DNA of 64,000 bases from Mycobacterium heidelbergense (GTDB taxonomy: Bacteria > Actinomycetota > Actinomycetes > Mycobacteriales > Mycobacteriaceae), in the NCBI RefSeq assembly GCF_010730745.1, contig NZ_AP022615.1:2108001-2172000 (forward strand). Direction: 5' to 3'. The notes under the pieces are model-generated. The model saw only the letters and a program-made list of their open reading frames with translations, was not told the DNA's origin and did not search any database. Shown here piece by piece: positions 1 to 8,835 of this stretch (position 1 is its first letter; every line of letters starts with the position of its first letter). The position numbers and the translations under genes were made by a program.

Positions 1-1179
1 GCTCGTCAAGTGCTCGGATACGTAGATCTTGCCGTGGTCGATCACGATGGTCTCGGGCACCATCGCCGGCCCGGCCGCGCCGACCACGGGCCCTTCAATC
101 GCGTCAACATCTATCAGGACGGATCTCGGAACACCGTGCTCGGGCCGTACCGTTTGGGCTGGCCAGTCCTTGCCTGCTGGCCGCGGCCGATACGCTTGAT
201 ACAACACAGATGCGGCGTCCACCGACTTCGTCGATACCGGCGTCACCCTGATCCCGATGACACAACGCGTGTACCAATCCATCCCGATCGTCAGTTCTGC
301 CTGCACCCACCGCAACGTGCTCGGATCCAGTGCGAAAACGTCCAGCCGCGTGGTGTCCATCAGCAGATATTCACCCGGCCGGGTCGGGCACAGTTTTCCG
401 TACACGCCATCCGGCCGTTCAGCGATGTCGCGGTTCCTCTTGGTACTCAACCGGAAGGTTGGATACCGGTTCTCTAAGTCGGCAAGAACGCGGAACGCCG
501 TTGCGCGGGAGGGCACCTGCACGACGCCCTCGCCGAACCGCGCGACAACTCTGGCGTTGGCCCGCGTGATCACCATCGTCTGCGATGGGCGCGACTGGTC
601 TGTATGCTCCACCATCACTTCAACGGCGGTTTCGGTCCACCGCGGGTCCACGTTCGCACCCAGGCCAGCTGTCCTCCTACCGCGCGTCGACGCCAGTCCG
701 GCTTCACCGTTCTTCTGGAACTGCTGAACCCAACGCTCGATGGAACGCACCCCAGCACCAAGCTCGCCCGCTTTGCTCGCGTAACGTCTCGACAGAGGTA
801 CATCGGCTTGGTACTCCCGCCGCGGCTCCCCGGGAAGCGCCAATTCCTCACTACCCGAACGGAACCCAGTAAGCACCTCACGAACATGCGCCGCTCGCTC
901 GATCATCTCGCTTCGCTCAGCGTCGCCGAGCTGAGCGAGAATAACCCCGGCCGGCTCGAAGTCATCATCGCCGGACGGCCCGTCCCGTTCCGTGATCACT
1001 CGCGTGCCGTTCGACATCAGAAGTTCGTTGAGGCGGGCCCGGATGAGGGCTTGCTTCGACGTGCCTTTTAACACGACGTCCATCCCTGTCTGACCAGCAT
1101 GGATCTCAACGATCTCCACCAACTCCCCGTCGTGGACAAGCCGAGCGCCCACGCCGATTCGTACCCCTGCTGAAGTCAC
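1..1179 (-). CDS. TnsB-like DDE transposase, C-terminus cut by window edge
   Basis: The frame is open for 393 codons from a GTG at 1179 to the window edge, with no stop. The start overlaps the TnsA stop by four bases (GTGA) and has a GAGGAGG ribosome site about six bases upstream. A helix-turn-helix-like region lies near residues 125-170. A retroviral-integrase (rve) core begins near residue 265: the first catalytic aspartate is probably D275 in LLMDTTRLD and the second D381 in IVIDHGK; the glutamate would lie beyond the edge. In Tn7-like elements TnsB binds the ends and joins 3' ends to the target, working with TnsA and an AAA+ regulator. That regulator and a target selector are expected to the left but are not visible. 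Confidence 0.8.
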   Translation of the reverse strand, partial: MTSAGVRIGVGARLVHDGELVEIVEIHAGQTGMDVVLKGTSKQALIRARLNELLMSNGTRVITERDGPSGDDDFEPAGVILAQLGDAERSEMIERAAHVREVLTGFRSGSEELALPGEPRREYQADVPLSRRYASKAGELGAGVRSIERWVQQFQKNGEAGLASTRGRRTAGLGANVDPRWTETAVEVMVEHTDQSRPSQTMVITRANARVVARFGEGVVQVPSRATAFRVLADLENRYPTFRLSTKRNRDIAERPDGVYGKLCPTRPGEYLLMDTTRLDVFALDPSTLRWVQAELTIGMDWYTRCVIGIRVTPVSTKSVDAASVLYQAYRPRPAGKDWPAQTVRPEHGVPRSVLIDVDAIEGPVVGAAGPAMVPETIVIDHGKIYVSEHLTS

Positions 1180-1910
1180 GCAGGCCTCCTCAGTTCTGTT
1201 CGTCCGCTCAGTGGCACGCTCAGATCGATCAACAGTTCCTGGCGCCAGACAAGATGCAGCACTGCAGATTTGACGTGGTGGATCGGCTCCCCTGGCATAC
1301 ACCTGAGCGCGTCCGCGAGTGGTGAGCCGTCCAGATTCTTCTCCCGTAGTTGTGCCAGGAGCTCCGACCGGAACAGCCAGTCGCGCCGGTATCCCGCTAG
1401 GAAGCGGACGTTCTCCAGCTCTACTGCGACGGGCTCGGTCGCCACTTCATAACTCCAGCCCCGCGCCTCAACGAGTTCCCGAGTCCACTCGAATGTGAAG
1501 GCCACATTGGGATTGGAGAGACGGCGGGCAGGCTTCACATCCACGACTACAGGACCTGTATCCGTAATCAACAGGTAGTCCGGGATGTGCTTGCGTGGAT
1601 TGCGGTCGACCGAAGCCCGGAGCAGAAATGGTTGGGCGACGATGTGCCGCACACTCATGTCGAAATCAGCAAAAATCAAGCGCGCCAATTCAAGTCGTGA
1701 TTCGTAGATAACATGACCGCCAACAGTGCTCGACCAGTAGGTGCCCGAGTAGTGTTTCTGCCCGCGGTGCCAGCGAAAGGTCCGCCAGGGAGCCGCGTTG
1801 GCAAGTTCATCGATCCCGGCCGCAGTCCACTCTCGTGGAACTTCACTCAGGTCGTCAGCACGTCGGTACGAGACAGAGGCCATCGACGCCTTGTCTCTGC
1901 TGCGGCCCAT
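1176..1910 (-). CDS. TnsA-like transposon endonuclease
   Basis: About 244 residues. A TnsA N-terminal-type nuclease fold is indicated by the spaced triad E in YESRLELARL, D in HIPDYLLIT and K in VVDVKPAR. This is the restriction-endonuclease-like core that nicks the 5' ends during cut-and-paste transposition in Tn7. The ATG at 1910 is preferred because an AGGTGAT ribosome site precedes it; a GTG at 1919 is the alternative. It overlaps the transposase gene by four bases, so the two are probably co-translated. The C-terminal half is diverged from E. coli TnsA as far as I can judge. Confidence 0.78.
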   Translation of the reverse strand: MGRSRDKASMASVSYRRADDLSEVPREWTAAGIDELANAAPWRTFRWHRGQKHYSGTYWSSTVGGHVIYESRLELARLIFADFDMSVRHIVAQPFLLRASVDRNPRKHIPDYLLITDTGPVVVDVKPARRLSNPNVAFTFEWTRELVEARGWSYEVATEPVAVELENVRFLAGYRRDWLFRSELLAQLREKNLDGSPLADALRCMPGEPIHHVKSAVLHLVWRQELLIDLSVPLSGRTELRRPA

Positions 1911-2005
1911 GGCGATCACCTCGGCCCTGCAATCGGATCAGACTGCTTTGGTGACCTGATCGTCACATGGCCGTCGACACACCCTTGGGATTGAACAACC
2001 CGCGC

Positions 2006-2074
2006 GTCTCACCAACTTGGCGGATCCGCCATCACTCCGCCATCATTCGTGAGATTCCGCCACGTTCCGTGAGA
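2006..2074. repeat. Clustered repeats, likely TnsB-binding sites at transposon end
   Basis: Two adjacent 20-bp direct units (2035-2054 and 2055-2074) share TCCGCCA at one side and CGTGAGA at the other. A partial unit precedes them (2023-2034), and an inverted copy with one base less in the middle lies at 2006-2023. Three or four spaced repeats at an end are the usual arrangement for TnsB-type transposases. That they bind this transposase is inferred from position and spacing. Confidence 0.6.
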
Positions 2075-2094
2075 ACCTACAAACAACCCCACAG

Positions 2095-5000
2095 TCACCT
2101 CGCCATATTGGCGAATCTCGACAGGTGCAGCTGGTGCGCGACGGTCACCGTCTTGGTTGGACCGTTACGGTGTTTGGCGAGAATGAAATCCGCCTCTCCC
2201 CCACGCGGATCGTCGCGTTCGAACGCGTCGGGTCGGTGCAGCAGAATGACCATGTCGCTATCTTGCTCCAGGCTGTTATGGACTGCGATACCGTTTGCAA
2301 CGAAATTATGTGTCCCACTTACAGTTCCGTCATAGACATCTTGTTCTCCGAGGCTGACGATCTCGACAACCGTATCCCAGAACACGTGGCTGGTGGCTAG
2401 CGCATGAATATCGGCATCATCGAGCATGGCCGCCACGCGATGTAGTCGCGCGCGGCTCGGTGAGCGCTTCCACAGCGTTGAGCCACAGAACTGTATTCCC
2501 ATGGCAGAAGCAAACTCTCGATGAGTTATGTGCTTGTCGATCAGCACATCGCGAACACGCACCCAGACGTCTCTGGGTACCGTGTCCAGGTTGGTATTAC
2601 GTACCACGCCTTCAAGATGCGACAACACTTCCTGCGCCGCCAAAGCTTTCGCCCCGTGGACACCAACATGACAGAGGAACCTCGTCTGATTCTCCGCTCC
2701 ATAGATGTACAGGTGCCACGAGTCACGATAGCCAAGCTTCTGTACGCGCTTGATCCTCCCGAAAACGCCGACCCGAAGCAGTAATTGAGCGACGTCGTCG
2801 ATGAGACGTCGACTCGTCGACGCATAGTAGATCCGTCCCTGGCCAACCTTGTCATCCCACCGCACCGAACCATCGGTGGCCCATAGGTGACGCAGGAACA
2901 GCGCCACCTGATCATTGGGCGCACGGCAAACCGCTTGCGGCACAAACTTCTCGTAGCTGCGCTTCCTGAACAGCCCCAGCTCGTCCAGCCACGCCGCGAT
3001 CGGATTACGCCGACCGTGCGTCAGGTGATACGGCGACGGCAACCGCAGCGTGGTCACTCGCGCCGCAGGGTACTCGTCACGCACTCCGGTCACGCCGAAA
3101 TGAGCGGCGGATACCGTCACCGCAACCAGGTTGGCCTCGTCCACCGACGCATACCGGATTGGCTGATTCTTCACACACGACCCGTCGCCGATCATATGGG
3201 CGAGCAGAATGACTTCTGAATCATCCATCCGCTGCGTGTCGACGGGCTCTGGAACTCGGCGCGGTGCCGCGATACGATCGCCAACCTTGAGCTCCTCCAA
3301 CGGAGTCCAGCCATCCAACTTCATGAAGGGATGGTTGCCGGTGGCCTCGACTTCGCGTCCCGATGCCAGCCGAAGCCGGAACACCTCCTTGCGACCGCTG
3401 GGGAACACGTTGGTCATCGGCCGGGCAACCATGCGCAGGCGCTCGTCCAACGACCACACCAGCGGGCGCTCGCCGGTCCGCATCAGCTCACCGAACGTGA
3501 TCTCGGCGCCCGTGTCGGCACGCAAGATCCGCGTGGCGGCAGTAAGACATCCCGACTCGCGAAGGTCGGCCAGCATCGGCCGCTTGTCGGTGCGCTGCTC
3601 GGGACCACGGTTGAGCTGGCTGATCGCGACCACGGGAACCTCGAGTTCCTTGGCCAACAATTTCAGGTTCCGCGAGAACTCCGACACTTCCACCTGACGT
3701 GATTCGTGCTTCTTGCCCGACGTCATCAGCTGCATGTAGTCGACCACGACCAGCCTCAGGTCGGCCTTCTGCCGCAGCCGGCGCGCCTTGGCGCGGATCT
3801 CCATCATGGTCAGGTTGGGCGAGTCGTCGATATACAGTGGGGCCTCGCTGATTTCGCTCATCCGCCGCGCCAGGCGAGTCCAGTCGTCGTCGCTCATCCG
3901 GCCCGAACGCATATCGGCGAGCTTGATTTTCGCCTCCGCCGACAGCAGCCGCATCACGATCTCGGACTTACTCATCTCCAGCGAGAAGATGACGCTGGCC
4001 AAGCGGTGCTTGATCGAACACGACCGCATGAAATCCAACCCCAGGGTGGAATTGTGCGTCGGCACCATTCCCCGACCCGCCAGGTACAGGTGCGCGGCGT
4101 TGTCCACCTGGACGCAGCGCACCGGAACGCTGTCCACCCGGCGCACCGCCTCGATCTGCAGCACCGGAGCCAACAGGGCCGTCGTGGTCATGTGCGCGCC
4201 ATAGCGGGTCGCCGACCCCGCCGCGGCGATGGTGTCCCACCCGCATCGCAGCTGAGCCGACGTCCGGACGCCGCGTGTCGTCGGCCATTGGTGCGCTGCA
4301 TCTGCGACGATCACCGTTCCGTCAGAGAACTCCACCTCATAGCACGGCCGTCCCAGCATCACGTCGGTGGCAGCCACCACCCGCGTCGGCCGCCCGTCGG
4401 CGCCAAGCAACTCATCGCCGACCGCGACGTCACCCATCGTCGTCCAGCCGGCCGGCGTGGCCAGCGGCGTGTCCAACGCGAGCGCCTTACCCACACCCGG
4501 TCGCGCCGCCACGATGATCATCTGCCCCGGATGCAGACCGTTGGTCACCTCGTCGAGTTCGGTGAAGCCGGTTGGCACCCCGCGCGAGACACCGCCGCTG
4601 GAGGCGATGGCGTCGATCTCGTCCATCGTCGGCTGCAGCAGATCCTCGAGCGGAACGAAGTCTTCGGACAGCCGGCGGTCGGCGACGTCGTAGATTTCGG
4701 CCTGCGCCCGGTCGACTATCTCGGCCACGTCGGCGCCCTCGGCGCCCGCGTAGCCGTATTGCACCACCCGCGTCCCGGCCTCCACCAGCCGGCGCAGCAG
4801 CGCCTTCTCGGCCACGATGCCCGCGTAGTAGCCCGCATTGGCGGCGGTCGGCACCGTCGAGATCAGGGTGTGCAGGTATGGCGCGCCCCCGATGCGGCGC
4901 AGCAGGCCGCGGCGGTCCAGTTCGGCGGCCACCGTCACCGCGTCGGCCGGCTCGCCGCGCCCGTAGAGGTCCAGGATCGCGTCGTAGACGTTCTGGTGCG

Positions 5001-5181
5001 CCGGGCGATAAAAGTCGCCGGGCCGCAGCCGTTCCAGCACATCGGCGATGGCGTCCTTGCTCAGCAGCATCCCGCCCAGCACTGACTGCTCGGCGGCCAG
5101 ATCCTGCGGCGGTTGACGGCCGTACTCCTCGGCGGGAGGCGAGGAATCCATGCCTGGCGCCAGATCATCGACGACCGCCAC
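2095..5181 (-). CDS. dnaB: Replicative DNA helicase DnaB, containing two inteins
   Basis: The precursor is 1028 residues; removing the inteins leaves a helicase of about 458 residues, the normal mycobacterial size. The N-terminal primase-interacting domain is followed by the RecA-like ATPase. The Walker A sequence GARPGVGK-ST is split by intein 1, and the conserved RESG-SLEQD motif is split by intein 2. The C-terminus SRFANMAR matches M. tuberculosis DnaB as I remember it. The GTG at 5181 is chosen because GAGGGAG lies five bases upstream and the protein then begins [10 protein letters not shown] as in M. tuberculosis. Splicing is needed for function because both insertions lie in catalytic motifs. 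A Tn7-like element begins just downstream. Confidence 0.97.
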   Translation of the reverse strand: MAVVDDLAPGMDSSPPAEEYGRQPPQDLAAEQSVLGGMLLSKDAIADVLERLRPGDFYRPAHQNVYDAILDLYGRGEPADAVTVAAELDRRGLLRRIGGAPYLHTLISTVPTAANAGYYAGIVAEKALLRRLVEAGTRVVQYGYAGAEGADVAEIVDRAQAEIYDVADRRLSEDFVPLEDLLQPTMDEIDAIASSGGVSRGVPTGFTELDEVTNGLHPGQMIIVAARPGVGKALALDTPLATPAGWTTMGDVAVGDELLGADGRPTRVVAATDVMLGRPCYEVEFSDGTVIVADAAHQWPTTRGVRTSAQLRCGWDTIAAAGSATRYGAHMTTTALLAPVLQIEAVRRVDSVPVRCVQVDNAAHLYLAGRGMVPTHNSTLGLDFMRSCSIKHRLASVIFSLEMSKSEIVMRLLSAEAKIKLADMRSGRMSDDDWTRLARRMSEISEAPLYIDDSPNLTMMEIRAKARRLRQKADLRLVVVDYMQLMTSGKKHESRQVEVSEFSRNLKLLAKELEVPVVAISQLNRGPEQRTDKRPMLADLRESGCLTAATRILRADTGAEITFGELMRTGERPLVWSLDERLRMVARPMTNVFPSGRKEVFRLRLASGREVEATGNHPFMKLDGWTPLEELKVGDRIAAPRRVPEPVDTQRMDDSEVILLAHMIGDGSCVKNQPIRYASVDEANLVAVTVSAAHFGVTGVRDEYPAARVTTLRLPSPYHLTHGRRNPIAAWLDELGLFRKRSYEKFVPQAVCRAPNDQVALFLRHLWATDGSVRWDDKVGQGRIYYASTSRRLIDDVAQLLLRVGVFGRIKRVQKLGYRDSWHLYIYGAENQTRFLCHVGVHGAKALAAQEVLSHLEGVVRNTNLDTVPRDVWVRVRDVLIDKHITHREFASAMGIQFCGSTLWKRSPSRARLHRVAAMLDDADIHALATSHVFWDTVVEIVSLGEQDVYDGTVSGTHNFVANGIAVHNSLEQDSDMVILLHRPDAFERDDPRGGEADFILAKHRNGPTKTVTVAHQLHLSRFANMAR
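2275..3549 (-). other. DnaB intein 2, with LAGLIDADG homing endonuclease
   Basis: This 425-residue insertion lies between RESG and SLEQD, the same site as the M. tuberculosis DnaB intein. It begins GCLTAATRI (Cys1), has a block B NHPF motif, and ends [10 protein letters not shown] followed by Ser, a class 1 intein. Two dodecapeptides are visible, [10 protein letters not shown] and [11 protein letters not shown]. Both keep an aspartate at the catalytic position, whereas the M. tuberculosis second motif as I remember it reads SAGGS. The endonuclease may therefore still be active. Confidence 0.9.
4051..4485 (-). other. DnaB intein 1, class 3 mini-intein in the Walker A motif
   Basis: This 145-residue insertion sits between GVGK and STLGLDF. 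It begins with alanine rather than Cys or Ser, ends in HN, and is followed by Ser. It has no LAGLIDADG motifs, so it is a mini-intein without homing endonuclease. A tryptophan in AAHQW (block B), a cysteine in VRCVQVD (block F) and a threonine in PTHN (block G) match the WCT signature of class 3 inteins, which splice through the block F cysteine instead of residue 1. The class assignment follows from these residues. Confidence 0.88.
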
Positions 5182-5712
5182 GGTCTCCCTCCTCGCCCGA
5201 GACATACATCCGAACATACATTCGATAGCCGACACTCGGAGCGTAGGTCAAGGCACCGACACCGCCGACCCAAGCACCCATGTAGCCTCGCGCCTGGACG
5301 ACCGTAAACGTTGCTGGCCAGCACTTAAAGGGGCCACTGTTCATAACGCTGTGCATCGCGTGTGCATATCCGTCGACACCTGTGTTGAGCGGGGTGTGGA
5401 GAACCTGTGGATTAAATCGAGACCCTTCGACATCAACGCTGATAAAAGGAGTACAACGCGCGTCATTCAATGTGGACAGGAATTCGTCCGGCGTGTCGCG
5501 ACAGGTTACCGCCCCGGGCGTGTTGGCTTTCGGCCATATTTTCGCCGCGTTACGAGGCGGTTAAGGGGATGACACGACCGCGCCGCCGAAATAGTTCGCC
5601 AGCCCGACCGCCCGGGCCGCCGCGAAAGGAACCGTTGGGCGCGCTCACGGCACGACCGATTGCGGCGGCGGCCCATGACGGCCGCCGCCTGTTATGAGCA
5701 AACGGCGCCGGC
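5182..5712. other. Intergenic region between rplI and dnaB
   Basis: This 531-base gap holds no convincing gene. M. tuberculosis has a small hypothetical gene here (Rv0057), but the open frames in this stretch lack good starts and family resemblance. It presumably carries the dnaB promoter and the end of the rplI transcript. Confidence 0.6.
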
Positions 5713-6171
5713 TTAGCTCTCCGCGACGACGTCGACCGCGACCTCGACGTCGATCTCCGGGTGCAGGTGCACCGACACCCGATGCGCGCCGACGGCCTTG
5801 ATGTGCGCCTTGGGCAGCCGAACGATCCGCTTGTCGAGGTTCGGCCCACCGGCCTTCTTGATGGCCGCGACAATGTCGCCGGCGCTCACCGAGCCGAACA
5901 ACTTGCCGGAGTCGACGGCGGTCTTCACCGGCAGTGAGACCGGACCCAGCGCCTCGATCGCCGACTTGATCTCGTTGGCGTGCTGCAGGTCGCGCACCAC
6001 CTTGGTTTCGCGGGACCGGCGAATCTCGTCGGCCTGCTTCTGTGCGCCGCGCGAGGCGACGATGGCCAGGCCGCGCGGCAGCAGGAAGTTGCGGCCGTAC
6101 CCGTCCTTGACCTCGACCGTGTCGCCGACGGTTCCGAGGTGGTCGACGTCGGACGTCAGAATCAGCTTCAT
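5713..6171 (-). CDS. rplI: 50S ribosomal protein L9
   Basis: 152 residues. The N-terminus [34 protein letters not shown] is the L9 signature region that binds 23S rRNA; the rest forms the connecting helix and C-terminal domain. It is the last gene of the rpsF-ssb-rpsR-rplI operon, 22 bases after rpsR. Confidence 0.98.
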   Translation of the reverse strand: MKLILTSDVDHLGTVGDTVEVKDGYGRNFLLPRGLAIVASRGAQKQADEIRRSRETKVVRDLQHANEIKSAIEALGPVSLPVKTAVDSGKLFGSVSAGDIVAAIKKAGGPNLDKRIVRLPKAHIKAVGAHRVSVHLHPEIDVEVAVDVVAES

Positions 6172-6193
6172 CGTTTACGTAACTTTCGGTTGG

Positions 6194-6448
6194 TTACCGC
6201 GTCGAAGAGGTGAAGGGCAGCAGAGCCACCTCGCGGGCATTCTTCACCGCGGTCGCGATGTCGCGTTGGTGCTGCACGCAGTTACCCGTGACGCGCCGCG
6301 CCCGGATCTTGCCGCGCTCACTGATGTACGTGCGCAGCAGCGTGGTGTCCTTGTAGTCGATCGCTTGCCCCTTCTTCGCGCAGAAGACGCACTTCCGCGC
6401 CTTGACCGGCTTTTCGGGAGCCGGACGCCGCTTGTTGGACTTGGCCAT
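6194..6448 (-). CDS. rpsR: 30S ribosomal protein S18
   Basis: 84 residues. It keeps the cysteine-containing form ([17 protein letters not shown]) that can bind zinc, corresponding to the housekeeping S18-1 of mycobacteria rather than the zinc-free paralogue made in zinc starvation. It lies between ssb and rplI in the conserved operon. Confidence 0.97.
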   Translation of the reverse strand: MAKSNKRRPAPEKPVKARKCVFCAKKGQAIDYKDTTLLRTYISERGKIRARRVTGNCVQHQRDIATAVKNAREVALLPFTSSTR

Positions 6449-6490
6449 GTCTGTCTTTCTTCCGTTTCTTACTGGTCTGAGAGTTTGGGG

Positions 6491-7024
6491 TCAGAACGGT
6501 GGTTCTTCGTCACCGCCACCGAAGGACCCGGAAGCCGGGGCGCTGCCCCAGGGGTCGTCGCCCGATCCGCCGCTCGCCTGGGCCGGCGCCGGGCGGGATC
6601 CACCGCCGCCGCCGCCGCCGAAGCCACCACCACCACCGGTGCCTCCGCCGCCGCCGCTGCGGCTGGCCTTGTTGACCTTGGCGGTGGCGTACCGAAGCGA
6701 GGGCCCGATCTCGTCGACCTCGACTTCGAAGACGGTGCGCTTCTCGCCTTCGCGGGTCTCGAAGGAACGCTGTTTGAGCCGGCCGGTGACGATCACCCGG
6801 GATCCCCGGGTGAGGCTTTCCGCGACGTTCTCGGCGGCCTCCCGCCAGATGTTGCACCGGAGGAAGAGCGCCTCGCCGTCCTTCCATTCCCCGCTCTGCC
6901 GGTCATAGATCCGGGGCGTCGATGCCACGGTGAAATTCGCCACGGCGGCGCCCGACGGAGTGAACCGCAGTTCGGGGTCGGCGGTCAGGTTGCCGACAAC
7001 GGTGATAGTGGTGTCACCAGCCAC
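6491..7024 (-). CDS. ssb: Single-stranded DNA-binding protein
   Basis: 177 residues from a GTG preceded by AGGAGG. An OB-fold occupies about residues 1-110, followed by a long glycine-rich linker and the acidic tip DEEPPF, which in other bacteria recruits replication and repair proteins. It sits between rpsF and rpsR, as in other actinobacteria. Confidence 0.98.
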   Translation of the reverse strand: MAGDTTITVVGNLTADPELRFTPSGAAVANFTVASTPRIYDRQSGEWKDGEALFLRCNIWREAAENVAESLTRGSRVIVTGRLKQRSFETREGEKRTVFEVEVDEIGPSLRYATAKVNKASRSGGGGGTGGGGGFGGGGGGGSRPAPAQASGGSGDDPWGSAPASGSFGGGDEEPPF

Positions 7025-7121
7025 AATTTCCTCCTGGGTCCGCCTTTGCGGGGTGGATCTTCATGAGCGTAGTTTCGCCGAGCTTCGAACAAGCCTAAGC
7101 AACCGCGGCGACAGTCGGCAG

Positions 7122-7412
7122 TCAGTGTTTTTCGGTGCGCATCACCTTGGTGCGCAGCACCGACTCGTTGAGGCTCAGCTGGCGGTCGAGCTCGGATACC
7201 GTCGCCGGCGCGGCCTTCAGGTCGATGACGACGTAAATGCCTTCGGCGTGCTTGGCGATCTCGTAGGCCAGCCGACGCTTACCCCAGATGTCGACCTTCT
7301 CGACGGTCCCGCCGTCCTTGCGGACGACGTTGAGGAACGTCTCCAAGGACGGGGCAACAGTGCGTTCGTCGAGCGTGGGGTCAAGAATGACCATGATTTC
7401 GTATGGACGCAT
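7122..7412 (-). CDS. rpsF: 30S ribosomal protein S6
   Basis: 96 residues beginning [12 protein letters not shown], a typical S6 start. The ATG at 7412 is preferred over an upstream in-frame start because GAGGAGGTGG lies just before it and the length matches the family. First gene of the operon with ssb, rpsR and rplI. Confidence 0.98.
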   Translation of the reverse strand: MRPYEIMVILDPTLDERTVAPSLETFLNVVRKDGGTVEKVDIWGKRRLAYEIAKHAEGIYVVIDLKAAPATVSELDRQLSLNESVLRTKVMRTEKH

Positions 7413-7537
7413 GGAAACCTCACCACCTCCTCTGGTCTGCGCGGCCACGGTCGGTCCGTGGCAGGAGGGTCGCCTGCGTCGGCAACCGGACCAGGCTACC
7501 CGACTGCAGGCCGGCCGGAGAAATCAGACGGTGGGAG

Positions 7538-7843
7538 CTACGCCAAGACCATGTGACGGGTTGAGACTACGTCGTGTCTGGCCGCCCACTTCCCAGTGGA
7601 AATACGGCCGGTGGCATCCAGTGCCCTTCGCAATGCGCTTAGCGCGCCGATAAGGGACTCTTCCGATGCGTCCGGCACGTCGATCGTCCAGGTAACGGCC
7701 AGATCGGCCAGCCTTGCGGTGTAGTCGGCGTCGACGCCGCGTTCCGCTAACTCGTCCGCGACCGCATCAAGGAGCGCCTCGAACTGAGAGGGGTCGTTTC
7801 CGCCGGGCACGAACTGCAGCTCAATCTCGAACATTCCGGGCAT
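7538..7843 (-). CDS. Small protein paired with HicA-like gene
   Basis: 101 residues with no family I can name confidently. It begins MPGMFEIELQFVPGG and is acidic. A GAGGAGTGAAGG ribosome site precedes the ATG. It starts 17 bases after a small basic HicA-like protein on the same strand. The order, small basic protein then larger acidic partner, fits a hicAB-type toxin-antitoxin pair, but the pairing is inferred from context only. The pair interrupts the rpsF to DJ-1 junction found in M. tuberculosis. Confidence 0.6.
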   Translation of the reverse strand: MPGMFEIELQFVPGGNDPSQFEALLDAVADELAERGVDADYTARLADLAVTWTIDVPDASEESLIGALSALRRALDATGRISTGKWAARHDVVSTRHMVLA

Positions 7844-7860
7844 GATCCTTCACTCCTCTC

Positions 7861-8106
7861 TCACTGGCCCCAACAAGTTTTACGGGAAAGTTCTGCACGT
7901 AGTTGCTTTTCATAGTAGGGGTTGGATGGACTGAGCTTCACAGTTTTGATATGCAGCTGCTTACATGGGCATTTCATCTTGAAGTACCGGTTCGGGCGCT
8001 TCTCGACACGCCAGCCCTTCGCTTCCGCCTCACGCAGAACCGCCTCTAGCTTTTTGTTTGGGTGCTTTGGCCGGACCACAGTATCCAATGCAGCTGGGGA
8101 CGACAA
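7861..8106 (-). CDS. Small basic protein, possibly HicA-like
   Basis: 81 residues from a TTG start. The segment KKLEAVLREAEAKGWRV followed by a basic strand and a His (LHIKTVKL) resembles the small double-stranded-RNA-binding fold of HicA mRNA interferases, and two CxC/C residues (CPCKQ, KTCW) are notable. The classic GSHH-type signature is not clear, so the HicA link is tentative. It is 17 bases upstream of its probable partner. Confidence 0.55.
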   Translation of the reverse strand: MSSPAALDTVVRPKHPNKKLEAVLREAEAKGWRVEKRPNRYFKMKCPCKQLHIKTVKLSPSNPYYEKQLRAELSRKTCWGQ

Positions 8107-8193
8107 TAATTCACGGGGCGCCCTGATCTATTCGGACGCAGACCAGGGTGATCTGGTTCCCGATAGACCCCTCTACTCGTGCGAGCAGCGCGC

Positions 8194-8835
8194 TCACTGC
8201 CGGCTTTGCAGGTATTCGTTGGCCCTGGCCACGGTGGCCTCATCGGCCTTGGCGAGCGCACCCGTGTCGAACGGCGGCTGCGGGTCGTATTCGATGAGCA
8301 GCTGTGCGGCCTGTGCGGCCTCTCGATCGACAAGCAGCTCGACCAGCCGCAAGGCCATGTCGATGCCGCTCGACACACCGGCGGGGGTGATGAGTCGCTG
8401 CGGTAGGTGCTCGACGACTCGTTCGGGGACATAGCGCGCACCCAACTCGTTGAGCAGGTCCGCGGCCCTCCAGTGAGTCGTCGCGGTGAGTCCGTCGAGC
8501 AGGCCCGCGGCGGCCAGCAACAGCGCACCGGTGCACACGGATGTGGTGAACGTGGTGGTGGGGTGTACCGATTGCAGCCAAGCGCGGACGGCGTCGTCGT
8601 GGATCAGCCGGCGGGTTCCGATCCCGCCGGGGACCACCACCACATCGGGGGCGGCGACTTCGTCGAAGGCGGCGTCGCAGGTGACGCCGAGCATCCCGCT
8701 CTCCGTGCGCACCTCGCCCCGGCGGTGCCCCACGAACACCACGTCGAACGACGGAATGCGTTGCAGCACTTCGTAAGGACCCACGGCGTCGAGCGCCGTG
8801 AACCGGGGAAACAGCGGGATCGCGACCAACGTCAT
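8194..8835 (-). CDS. DJ-1/PfpI (ThiJ) family protein
   Basis: 213 residues from the ATG at 8835, which overlaps the stop of the upstream membrane-protein gene by four bases (ATGA). The nucleophile-elbow sequence TTSVCTGALLLAAAGLL has the conserved cysteine of the class I glutamine-amidotransferase-like fold. It corresponds to M. tuberculosis Rv0052. The substrate is unknown; relatives include isonitrile hydratases, glyoxalases and the N-terminal half of AraC-type regulators, but no DNA-binding domain is present here. Confidence 0.88.
   Translation of the reverse strand: MTLVAIPLFPRFTALDAVGPYEVLQRIPSFDVVFVGHRRGEVRTESGMLGVTCDAAFDEVAAPDVVVVPGGIGTRRLIHDDAVRAWLQSVHPTTTFTTSVCTGALLLAAAGLLDGLTATTHWRAADLLNELGARYVPERVVEHLPQRLITPAGVSSGIDMALRLVELLVDREAAQAAQLLIEYDPQPPFDTGALAKADEATVARANEYLQSRQ

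Larger units (their letters stand above)
1..2090 (-). mobile_element. One end of a Tn7-like transposon downstream of dnaB
   Basis: A TnsA-like nuclease gene and an overlapping TnsB-like DDE transposase gene read away from dnaB. Between the TnsA start and the dnaB stop (2095) lies a cluster of short repeats that looks like transposase-binding sites. The element therefore ends within about 25 bp of the dnaB stop codon; the exact terminus is not resolved (an ACA near 2078-2093 would fit TGT/ACA ends). The layout, target-gene 3' end then transposon end then tnsA then tnsB in the same orientation as the target gene, matches Tn7 next to glmS. The rest of the element lies outside the window. Confidence 0.75.

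Noticed and set aside
3706..5085. 459-codon plus-strand open frame
   Set aside because: It is antisense to dnaB; its His/Arg-rich translation shows no domain, while the minus strand encodes DnaB.
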